A DNA stretch of 9,960 nucleotides, from positions 1 through 9,960 of the forward strand of contig JASJEI010000485.1 in the NCBI GenBank assembly GCA_030064795.1. Reading direction: 5' to 3'. This DNA comes from Pleurocapsa sp. MO_226.B13 (GTDB lineage Bacteria > Cyanobacteriota > Cyanobacteriia > Cyanobacteriales > Xenococcaceae). Shown piece after piece: positions 1-6,109 of this stretch. The translations under genes and the position numbers were made by a program. The first letter of the stretch is position 1; each line of letters opens with the position of its first letter. Under the pieces are notes generated by a model. It saw only the letters and a program-made list of their open reading frames with translations, was not told the origin of the DNA and ran no database searches.

Positions 1-20
1 GTAATGTGGGGTCTAATAAT

Positions 21-108
21 CTAGGACATATATGGACAGTCTTATATTTAAGTTATCTTTCTCCGCCGAGGATGATCTTTTTCCGAGACTGTCCATATAT
101 GTCTAGGA
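21..108. repeat. Inverted repeat, 16-bp perfect arms
   Basis: The 16 bases at 26-41 (ACATATATGGACAGTC) are exactly the reverse complement of 87-102, and the outer CTAGG-like bases extend the similarity. The loop is 45 bases. The right arm abuts the broken 3' end of the transposase relic, so this may be a small palindromic element or a rearrangement scar that replaced the last codons of that gene. No gene is visible in positions 1-102. Confidence 0.6.
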
Positions 109-470
109 TTTCTCTCGGGGACGAGCTGTTAACTTACCTAATTGATTTTTAACTCCTGTTTTTAATTCAGATAACTTTAACCGCAGTTGTCTTTGACCAA
201 TTTTATAGACCAATAAACATAAACCCGTGACTCATCGCCATAGCTTCAATTCTTTCTGAAGTTTTTAAATAGACGGCATCAGCAAAAAATCAAGGGTCTT
301 TTAAGAAGGCAAATCCTCTTTCTGCTGATTGTTGTTCTCGAGCTTGCTGTCAGAATCTCATCTGCTTGTTCATTGATAATTTCTACTATTCCTAGTTCAT
401 CAATAATTCCCGCTACTAATCCCAAATGGTCGAGATTTTTGACTTCAATTTCCCCATTTATTGGTGTCAT
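103..470 (-). pseudogene. IS1634-like (DUF4277) transposase relic, internally deleted
   Basis: Read on the minus strand, the first 35 or so codons (from ATG 470-468, MTPINGEIEVKNLDHLG...) match the start of cyanobacterial DUF4277/IS1634-family DDE transposases as I know them. The frame then jumps directly to the C-terminal signature: SAERGFAFLKDP, a stop, FFADAVYLKTSERIEA, and after a further frameshift GLCLLVYKIGQRQLR and VKNQLGKLTARP. The whole catalytic core between the two ends is missing; an intact member has several hundred residues. At least one in-frame stop (near 290) and two frame changes are present, so no active protein can be made. The final conserved part is lost at about 118, where an inverted repeat begins. 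This is an old insertion-sequence remnant. I see no certain terminal repeat at 471-594. Confidence 0.8.
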
Positions 471-594
471 TTATTGGTAGCAATTAAGATTCGCAATAAT
501 CTCTTTTACCACGAAATCTCTCTTGACCCAAATTCTGACTCAATTCAAACATTAGTACTATTATGCCGTCTAGATTGATTATCATTCTCAGAGA

Positions 595-1002
595 ATGAGT
601 TGTGACAGTTTAGGGTGCGGAAGATGGGTTACAGGACATAGCTTGGGTGCTGCGGTAGCTACTTTAGTGGCAATGGAGATTGCTCTAAAAGTACCCCAGC
701 TTAAAGACAAAATTCAACTATATACCTTTGCAGGACCAAGAGTAGGCTCGCCCAAATTTGTCAAAGCTCACAGCCAACTAATTCCCAATTCCTATCGCAT
801 CGTTAATTTAGCTGATTCGGTTCCCCTAGTACCTCCCGTCAGTTTGGGCAATTCCTACACCCATATCGGTCAAAAATGGGCATTCTTGGCACAGTTGGAA
901 GATACCCTACTCAATCATGTAGTGGATACTTATCAAATGGCTATTAACCAAGGTGCGGAGATGAATCAACCCGATTTGCCTTTGCAGCAGTTGAGTGTTT
1001 AA
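595..1002 (+). pseudogene. Class 3 lipase, C-terminal fragment
   Basis: The 135-residue frame holds the C-terminal half of an alpha/beta-hydrolase of the fungal lipase-like class 3 family (PF01764), which cleaves ester bonds of acylglycerols or related lipids. The nucleophile elbow GHSLG has Ser16. The acid is probably Asp74 (NLADSVP) and the base His90 (YTHIG), and the family motif TFAGPRVG is at 44-51. All three catalytic residues therefore survive. Complete proteins carry more than 100 further residues before GHSLG, including the first core strands and oxyanion-hole region. Here only ten unrelated residues precede WVTGHSLG, with no clear ribosome-binding site before ATG 595. The 5' end was probably lost in the rearrangement that left the transposase relic next door. 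A folded, active enzyme is unlikely. Confidence 0.75.
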
Positions 1003-1028
1003 CTTGGACTTTACAGCTAGTATGTAAT

Positions 1029-1103
1029 CAATGGACAATTTGTTTAATTCGATCGCGATAACACATCGATACTCTTCTTTTAGGTATAAGCGATCGTCCA
1101 TTG
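1029..1103. repeat. Imperfect dyad downstream of the lipase fragment
   Basis: CAATGGAC (1029-1036) is the reverse complement of GTCCATTG (1096-1103), and GATCGC / GCGATC pair inside it. The 75-base dyad could form a stem in RNA, but it lacks the GC-rich stem and T run of an intrinsic terminator. Its role is unknown. Confidence 0.3.
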
Positions 1104-1163
1104 TTGAACTTTATTATTAGGGAAAGGGTCAAAGGTTAAGGGGCGTTAAACGAGGCGGTAAAA

Positions 1164-1775
1164 ATGGTTGCACCACAAATCAAACCTATCGGTTTTGAGG
1201 AATTTATCGATTGGTATCCAGAAGACAGCAAAAGGTATGAATTAATTGAAGGAGTTATTGTCGAGGTGTTACCCACAGGTTCTCATGAAGATGTTAGTGG
1301 TTTTCTTATTGCAGAACTAAATTTTGAGATACGCAAACAAAATTTAAATTATTCTATTCCTAAAAACTGTCTGCTAAAACCCCTTGCACCTCGTTCTGGA
1401 TATTTACCAGATATAGCAGTTATCGATCGCCAACAGATCGAAAACGAACCACTTTGGAGTAAATCATCATTCATTCAAAATGGTCAAACTGTTCCCCTAG
1501 TTATTGAAGTGGTGAGTACCAACTGGCGAGATGATTACGGACATAAATTTGTCGAGTACGAAGCGATGGGAATTGCCGAATATTGGATTGTCGATTATCG
1601 CGCATTAGGCGCAGTACGCTACATTGGCAAACCCAAACAGCCTACTATTACAATCTGCAAATTAATTGAAGGGGAATATCAAATGGAAAAATTTATCAAA
1701 GGCGATCGCCTGAAGTCTAGCGTTTTCCCCCAACTTGAATTAAGCGTCGATGCAGTTTTTCAAGCAGCAGAATAA
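1164..1775 (+). CDS. Uma2 family (DUF820) endonuclease-like protein
   Basis: This is a complete 203-residue protein of the Uma2/DUF820 family (PF05685), a PD-(D/E)XK nuclease fold greatly expanded in cyanobacteria. The N-terminal part has the usual YELIEGVIVE (25-34). The presumed metal-binding residues are Asp83 in LPDIAV, Glu115 in LVIEVVS and Lys128 in HKFVEYEAMGIAEYWIVD, in the canonical order. Length is typical. The start is supported by GAGG at 1152-1155, eight bases before ATG. It stands alone between the lipase fragment and a palindromic repeat. Its substrate and biological job are not established for most family members; a role in mobile-element biology or DNA processing is inference. 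No defect is visible. Confidence 0.9.
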   Translation: MVAPQIKPIGFEEFIDWYPEDSKRYELIEGVIVEVLPTGSHEDVSGFLIAELNFEIRKQNLNYSIPKNCLLKPLAPRSGYLPDIAVIDRQQIENEPLWSKSSFIQNGQTVPLVIEVVSTNWRDDYGHKFVEYEAMGIAEYWIVDYRALGAVRYIGKPKQPTITICKLIEGEYQMEKFIKGDRLKSSVFPQLELSVDAVFQAAE

Positions 1776-1859
1776 AAGCGATGCCTATATGCGAAGCCCT
1801 AAAGGACTCGCTGCGCATCGCGGTATCCGTGATAGACGGCTAGCTTCGCAATCGCTTTT
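1774..1859. repeat. Palindromic intergenic repeat after the Uma2 gene
   Basis: Nested inverted repeats are present: AAAAGCGAT (1774-1782) with ATCGCTTTT (1851-1859), TGCGAAGC (1790-1797) with GCTTCGCA (1843-1850), and GCGATGC (1778-1784) with GCATCGC (1815-1821). The wording (GCGAAGCCCTAAAGGACTCG) resembles dispersed cyanobacterial intergenic repeats as I remember them. In RNA it would make a strong hairpin followed by T residues, so it may also end the Uma2 transcript. Confidence 0.6.
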
Positions 1860-1911
1860 CAATCTCAGTTAAAATGGTACGAAATACGGTGCGCAATTTC
1901 ACAAAGCCTTC

Positions 1912-2160
1912 ATGAAACCATTTACTGTTAGAGAAGCCAGAGACAATTTATATCGTTTAATTGATGAAATCGCCGAAAGCCATCAACCGATAACCATTAA
2001 AGGAAAACGTAACGATGCAGTATTAGTCTCTAGAGAAGACTGGGAAGCGATCGCTGAGACTATCTATCTTAATAATATTCCTGGGATGGTGGAATCAATT
2101 AAAGAAGCAACAGCCGAACCCTTAGAGGAAGGAACGCCTTTAGAGGAACTTGAATGGTGA
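1912..2160 (+). CDS. Phd/YefM family antitoxin
   Basis: This 82-residue protein belongs to the Phd/YefM antitoxin family (PF02604). In that family the N-terminal domain dimerises and binds its own promoter, and the acidic C-terminal tail wraps and blocks the partner RNase toxin. Visible hallmarks are the N-terminal TVREARDNLYRLIDEI (5-20), the strand pair ITIKGKRNDAVLVSREDWEAI (27-47), and an acidic tail rich in Glu from 69 to 82. It appears complete. Its last seven bases overlap the start of the toxin gene, the usual antitoxin-first operon with coupled translation. No strong Shine-Dalgarno sequence precedes ATG 1912, and an autoregulatory operator is expected just upstream but I could not define it. 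Confidence 0.9.
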   Translation: MKPFTVREARDNLYRLIDEIAESHQPITIKGKRNDAVLVSREDWEAIAETIYLNNIPGMVESIKEATAEPLEEGTPLEELEW

Positions 2161-2450
2161 AGTGGCAAGTTATATTGTCCAAGCAAGCAAAGAAAGACGC
2201 TAAAAAAATAGCCTCTAGTGGCTTGAAACCACAAGCACAGGCTTTACTAGAAATCTTGCAAGAAAATCCTTATCAACCGCCTTATGAAAAGTTAGTGGGA
2301 AATTTAGCAGGATATTATTCTCGTCGCATTAATATTCAGCATCGTGTGGGTTTACTCATAACTTTAAATTTTCTGAACGAAAAAAGGTCATTACAGCCTA
2401 AGCTATTTACTCATAAGTCGAAATTATTTACTCATAAGTTAAAAAAATAA
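2154..2450 (+). CDS. Txe/YoeB family toxin with abnormal C-terminus
   Basis: Residues 1-64 follow the Txe/YoeB family closely; these are ribosome-dependent mRNA endonucleases of the RelE fold. SKQAKKDAKKIASSGLKPQA (9-28), PYEKLVGNLAGYYSRRINIQHR (43-64) and the likely catalytic Glu45 and Arg64 are in place. After Arg64 the family usually continues LVYQV... and ends soon after a terminal W/F-T-H-Y with the catalytic His. Here residues 65-73 differ and appear about three residues longer. A possible counterpart, FTH (His87), is followed by Lys instead of Tyr, then by ten extra residues that repeat SKLFTHKLKK. The 3' end is thus either a diverged tail or a decayed end reshaped by short repeats. 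The gene starts inside the antitoxin gene (ATG 2154, seven-base overlap). Whether the toxin is active is uncertain. Confidence 0.75.
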   Translation: MVKWQVILSKQAKKDAKKIASSGLKPQAQALLEILQENPYQPPYEKLVGNLAGYYSRRINIQHRVGLLITLNFLNEKRSLQPKLFTHKSKLFTHKLKK

Positions 2451-2468
2451 TAGCTTTTTTACTCATAA
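2351..2468. repeat. Four copies of TTTACTCATAA
   Basis: The 11-mer TTTACTCATAA is found at 2351-2361, 2406-2416, 2427-2437 and 2458-2468, in the same orientation. The last three are followed by a short spacer and A-rich DNA (AAAAAAAT at two of them). Three copies lie inside the toxin reading frame and the fourth beyond its stop. They look like small local duplications of the toxin gene's 3' end. Confidence 0.6.
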
Positions 2469-2740
2469 ATTAAAAAAATCTACAAGAGGTAATTTGTAAA
2501 GCTTTCAAACTGTCACTATATAAGAGTTGCAAGCTTTGTTAAACTACTTAAATACACTTTGTAGATAAATGGTAAAAACCAAAAAATAATTTTCTCAACA
2601 GACCCATCACATAATAATCGATCTTTTTCAAATTGGCTTTGATACGATTGATTCGTGTTCGATCATTCGCAAATTATTTGTTTCTTTATAGGTAGCATAC
2701 TTCGATTGTTGATATGAGCGCTCGCCGAATCAAAGTGTTA
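2469..2740. other. AT-rich spacer, possible CRISPR leader
   Basis: No gene, RNA or clear repeat is visible in this stretch. It is AT-rich and lies directly beside the first CRISPR-like repeat, so it could be the leader if the array is read on the plus strand. That is inference from position and base composition only. Confidence 0.3.
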
Positions 2741-2848
2741 TGCTCAACACCTTATGGCATCTATAGTGGTTGCAGTGTCGATCTCGGTGGATTCTTCGCT
2801 GATTCCCAAAACTGCTTAACGCCTTATGGCATCTATGGTGGTTGCAGT
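2741..2848. CRISPR. Minimal CRISPR array: two 36-base repeats, one 36-base spacer
   Basis: Positions 2741-2776 and 2813-2848 are direct repeats of 36 bases matching at 33 positions (differences at repeat positions 5, 9 and 25). The shared core is CCTTATGGCATCTAT and the shared end GTGGTTGCAGT. The interval 2777-2812 is exactly 36 bases and unrelated to the repeats. GCC/GGC around TTAT gives a short hairpin in the second copy. Repeat and spacer sizes are classic for type I arrays, and the array lies about 250 bases from the cas7-cas5 stop. I found no third copy on either side. The two repeats differ from each other, so the array may be degenerate or one copy may be the diverged terminal repeat. 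Orientation is not settled. Confidence 0.7.
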
Positions 2849-3099
2849 CCATCATCTGCAAAGCCCAATTGGTATGAACTTGTAGAAAGTCTTGCAAGCA
2901 CCATTATTCTAGCACACTTATTTTGAGATGAATCGGAAAATAGATTAATCAACATTAACTTGAAATACTCTGTTCGTATGCTTTTGAGAAAATGCAAGCA
3001 CCTCTAAATTTTATTTTTCCAATGTAATTCATACAGGAAGCTACTTTGAGATACTTCGCTTCATTTTTATCTGCCAACAATCGGAGATCCTTGCAAAAA
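2849..3099. other. Spacer between CRISPR repeats and cas7-cas5
   Basis: This AT-rich stretch contains no supported gene, no further CRISPR repeat copy and no obvious terminator after the cas7-cas5 stop codon. Confidence 0.3.
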
Positions 3100-4749
3100 T
3101 CATTGACTCGGCTCGAATATCGACAGCCATGCACTATTTGGCAAAGAAGTTAAGGGATTCTGAGTAGCAGAAAACAAAAAGCTTTTGGTCTGGCTGGGAT
3201 TTTGGCGATCTATCTCAACGGTTAAGCTAATTGCACCTGGTTCTAATTCTAAGTTGGAATCGCTTCTTACAAACCAATGGGTAGAAAGAGGTCTTTCTAA
3301 ACAATCAATGCGATCGAACAAAAAGTTATTGTCTCCTGCAAAGGGAAAGCCATAAAATGGGCGATCGCCTTCACCATTCAATCCTTTACGAACCTGGGAA
3401 ATTAATTCTGAATCGGCTTGTACTCCCAGCATCATATCTAAGTTAACAATGATTTCGCGGTAGGTAGGCTCAATCCAGTATTTGTTTCCATAAGTTTTTG
3501 CCTTACGCTCTTTACCAATCTGACCAATAGGGTAGCTGTGCATATTTTGGAGTATGATACTTACCTTACTGTTGCTTCCAGCGACTCTTCCAAAAGCTAA
3601 TTTTATGTTGGGCAAATCCGAGCGAATTGGTGTGATGCTTTTTTTAAGACTGCCTCGCATTTCTATCCCAGCTAGATTAAGTATCAATCCATAAGCAGCA
3701 GAGGGAGGCATTATGGGCATAGTATCTCGATAAGTTCCAGTTCTCAAATAAGAAAAGCTGGCAAATGGAGCGCGAATACGCAGCCAGAGTGTTTCCACTA
3801 CGTTATTGTCCTCTGCTAAAAACTGTTGAGATATCTCTTCTAAAAGAGTTTCAGGATTTTTGTGTAAGTGGACTTTGTTTGTTTCTAGTTTTTGCTTAAT
3901 TTCTTGAGGCATCTGACGAACTATTTCCCCACCCAGCCAAAATTCATCTCCTGGTAGCTCTCGATCGATTAATCGATCTAGTTCGGTAAATTCCCCTTCT
4001 TCATTAAATCCATAGGTATCATAGCCTGGAACTCGACGTGGGGTAAGACGAGCCATAATACTTCTGGGACACATTTGAATATAGCTAATACCTTTGCCAC
4101 CCGCTACTTCGCTCAGTTGGGCGATCGCTTTTATTAAAGCTTTTGTCCAATCAGGTTGAGAAATGCAGTCCGATCGCGATAGGGCAAAGGGATATTGATA
4201 GGCAGTGTAGCTAACTTGTCTGTAAAGTAGGGTTGTTTCTCTAATATTGTTCCAGGGGCTATTGGCTGTATTTCTGGGAGCTTGTTGCAGATGAACGTTA
4301 ATATTGGAGGATAGACCAACTGCCATATTATTTCTAAAAATAGCATCTCTTTTAGAAGGTAGATCGGGATTAGCAGCGATCGCCTTTTTATCAGTGACAC
4401 AAAAACCAAAGAAAAAATCATCGATATATTCCTCAGCATTAGGGAAAGCTTGGTATTCTACCATTGGTGCGCCAGCCGTATGAACCCGCTTGCGATTACA
4501 AGACAGTCCTTCTTCCTGAAATATACGTCTTAAAGCGTCGCGGACAGCATAGGGACTGATAGTGGCATAATCTCGACCTTGCTTGGAAATTGTCTGAAGT
4601 ACCTTGTTATTATCGTCTCCTTTGTTGTGGTGATTTGCGCTTGGTGCAGCGTAGGTCAAAATCGTGGCAAAAAGATTGAGTCTTTTGACTTTTGATGGTT
4701 CTGAAGATTGTTGAGTTTTTGCAGCTTTTTCAGAGGTACTTTCTGTCAT
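3100..4749 (-). CDS. Cas7-Cas5 fusion (DevR-DevS type, MYXAN subtype I-B)
   Basis: This 549-residue protein joins two Cascade subunits. Residues about 22-300 are a DevR/Cst2-type Cas7, the crRNA backbone subunit: LNLFATILTYAAPSANH (24-40), DYATISPYAVRDALR (60-74), NRKR (85-88), FFFGFCVTDK (112-121), YTAYQYPFALSRSDC (181-195) and LSEVAGGKGISY (212-223). Residues about 319-549 are a DevS/Cmx5-type Cas5, which caps the crRNA 5' handle: WLRIRAPFASFSYLRTGTYR (322-341), MPPSAAYGLILNLAGIE (347-363), QNMHSYPIG (401-409), GNKYWIEPTYRE (421-432) and YGFPFAGDNNFLFDR (466-480). The joining stretch (about 285-318) is charged. Both halves look complete, without stops or frameshifts. The gene starts 16 bases after the cas8 stop, so they are probably co-transcribed. 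Residues 1-20 are a polar, non-conserved extension. In most relatives I know the two subunits are separate genes. Confidence 0.88.
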   Translation of the reverse strand: MTESTSEKAAKTQQSSEPSKVKRLNLFATILTYAAPSANHHNKGDDNNKVLQTISKQGRDYATISPYAVRDALRRIFQEEGLSCNRKRVHTAGAPMVEYQAFPNAEEYIDDFFFGFCVTDKKAIAANPDLPSKRDAIFRNNMAVGLSSNINVHLQQAPRNTANSPWNNIRETTLLYRQVSYTAYQYPFALSRSDCISQPDWTKALIKAIAQLSEVAGGKGISYIQMCPRSIMARLTPRRVPGYDTYGFNEEGEFTELDRLIDRELPGDEFWLGGEIVRQMPQEIKQKLETNKVHLHKNPETLLEEISQQFLAEDNNVVETLWLRIRAPFASFSYLRTGTYRDTMPIMPPSAAYGLILNLAGIEMRGSLKKSITPIRSDLPNIKLAFGRVAGSNSKVSIILQNMHSYPIGQIGKERKAKTYGNKYWIEPTYREIIVNLDMMLGVQADSELISQVRKGLNGEGDRPFYGFPFAGDNNFLFDRIDCLERPLSTHWFVRSDSNLELEPGAISLTVEIDRQNPSQTKSFLFSATQNPLTSLPNSAWLSIFEPSQ

Positions 4750-4765
4750 AGCAATATCTATAAAA

Positions 4766-5863
4766 TTAGAGGACAGGCAATGCTAATAAACACAATACGC
4801 GAATCTGCTCTGGTTCAGTTTGTATTAGCTTGGCAAGTAATAAATATTCTTCTGTAGTTATGTATTGGTAAACATCGGTAAACTTGGCAGCAAAATAAGC
4901 CAAAAATTCGTCAATTCTGCGAGGGCGACATAGATCGTGATGTAGATCGACTATTATCTGCTGTCGCTTCTTTTTATAATCTTGATAGGCATCTATTTCT
5001 TTTAGTTCTTCTGTTTTTAAATTATTCCAATTTTCGTCCCACTTCAACTTGAATCGGCGTTCTAATTGATATCGCGTATAAGTTTTCAGCAGCCGTAGCA
5101 ACAGACTTTCTATAGAAACTTCTTGAGGTTTATTTGACTCTGAATTGTTAGTGGTATGAGGTTTTTCAGTCTTTTCGGAAGTTACAACTTTAGTCTCTTT
5201 TTGTTCCATAGCATTATTTTTTGGGCTAAACACAGTTCGGAAATCTTGGCAAAACCAACTATTTTTGAGAGTCTCGGCAGTGAGGGTATCTCGTAGAAGA
5301 GCATAGAATCCTTCAACTCTAGGGCGATCGCGAGTTAAGTTTTGCCAGTATTGTTGGCGAAATAAGGGGCTATAAAGCTTATCTTGTAGTTGGGTAAATT
5401 CAGCAATCGCATTTCTGTAAGGTAAATAACGTTGAATACTCAATATTTGCGGTTTACTTTGGGGTTTATCTTGCGGTCTGACTATATGAACAACATCTAC
5501 ACCAAATAGTAGTCTGTCTATGTTTAATTCTGACTTTGTTTGAGATAGATAGGTATGAATTGAGCCTAATGAATCTAATCCTGTTTCTTCCAAGTTACGA
5601 ACGATCGTGCCACGTGGTTTGCCCCAAAGTTCTTCAGTTTTTCTTTGCTGCAAAATAGCAGGATAATCCTCGCAGAAAGCAGCTAAATGGCGAACATCGG
5701 GAATAGCGATCGCATAACCATTTAATTTCACTTTGCCCTTCATATCTACTATTATGGGCAGATAAATTTTAGCCACATAACTCCAGAAGTTGAGTAAAAA
5801 TCGATCTCTTGCTAAATCGGTAAACGACACTCCTTCATTATTTTTGGCTTGCGCTCCTAACAT
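4766..5863 (-). CDS. Cas8 (Cmx8-like), apparently N-terminally truncated
   Basis: The 365-residue product resembles the C-terminal two thirds of Cmx8/Cas8 from MYXAN-type I-B systems, the large Cascade subunit that recognises the PAM and target. Visible segments are LGAQAKNNEGVSFTDLARDR (2-21), FLLNFWSYVAKIYLPII (22-38), YAIAIPDVRHLAAFCEDYPA (50-69), a charged low-complexity linker (about 215-248), and a C-terminal helical part with FLAYFAAKFTDVYQYIT (320-336) and IRVLCLLALPVL (354-365). As I recall the family, LGAQA lies well inside the protein after a YF- or TY-like pair. Codons for S-T-Y precede the ATG in frame (5872-5864), so homology continues up to the edge of an inverted-repeat element at 5875 and then stops. 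No Shine-Dalgarno precedes ATG 5863. The gene is probably a 5' truncation; it could still be translated. It is the first gene of the cas8-cas7-5 unit. Confidence 0.75.
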   Translation of the reverse strand: MLGAQAKNNEGVSFTDLARDRFLLNFWSYVAKIYLPIIVDMKGKVKLNGYAIAIPDVRHLAAFCEDYPAILQQRKTEELWGKPRGTIVRNLEETGLDSLGSIHTYLSQTKSELNIDRLLFGVDVVHIVRPQDKPQSKPQILSIQRYLPYRNAIAEFTQLQDKLYSPLFRQQYWQNLTRDRPRVEGFYALLRDTLTAETLKNSWFCQDFRTVFSPKNNAMEQKETKVVTSEKTEKPHTTNNSESNKPQEVSIESLLLRLLKTYTRYQLERRFKLKWDENWNNLKTEELKEIDAYQDYKKKRQQIIVDLHHDLCRPRRIDEFLAYFAAKFTDVYQYITTEEYLLLAKLIQTEPEQIRVLCLLALPVL

Positions 5864-5874
5864 ATAAGTACTAG

Positions 5875-6054
5875 CGGGACTTAGACAAAAAACAACAAGA
5901 AAACAGCCTCAAACTCTCATTAAGAAAGGGATTTACACCAAACACTAAAAAATTGCTGAAACCAAAGTATATCAAGAAAAACACTAAATCGAAGTAAAAG
6001 CATTACTGTATATAGGTTTGAGGCTGTTTTTGACTAAAAAATGTCTAAGTCCCG
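5875..6054. mobile_element. MITE-like inverted-repeat element, 180 bp
   Basis: The ends are inverted repeats of about 40 bp. CGGGACTTAGACA (5875-5887) is complementary to 6042-6054, and AAAACAGCCTCAAAC (5900-5914) is perfectly complementary to 6016-6030. The interior is AT-rich and has no gene. Size, gene-free interior and long terminal repeats fit a non-autonomous transposable element. I see no target-site duplication: left flank AAGTACTAG, right flank TTTTTCAGT. That is expected if an adjacent deletion removed one flank. The element separates the regulator gene from cas8 and coincides with the lost cas8 5' end. Minus-strand transcription into cas8 would have to cross it or start in it. Confidence 0.7.
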
Positions 6055-6109
6055 TTTTTCAGTTTAGCGAAAAAGTGATTTACTTCAGGAAATAAATTGT
6101 TGTAATTTC

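Noticed and set aside
907..1101. 64-residue minus-strand frame
   Set aside because: It overlaps the end of the lipase fragment and the dyad; no supporting feature.
2714..2926. 70-residue open frame with a doubled TPYGIY motif
   Set aside because: The repeated motif is the translation of the two 36-base CRISPR-like repeats. There is no family resemblance or ribosome-binding site, so I do not call it a gene.
4134..4439. 101-residue minus-strand frame inside cas7-cas5
   Set aside because: It overlaps the well-supported Cas7 domain in another frame and shows no family signature.
2741..5863. A complete CRISPR-associated Tn7-like transposon
   Set aside because: The effector-only content and mini-array are suggestive, but no tns or tniQ gene, cas6 or Tn7-like end is visible, so the claim cannot be supported from this window.
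5864..6109. A structured RNA or riboswitch upstream of cas8
   Set aside because: The long inverted arms and gene-free AT-rich interior fit a MITE-like element better, and I recognise no conserved RNA motif.
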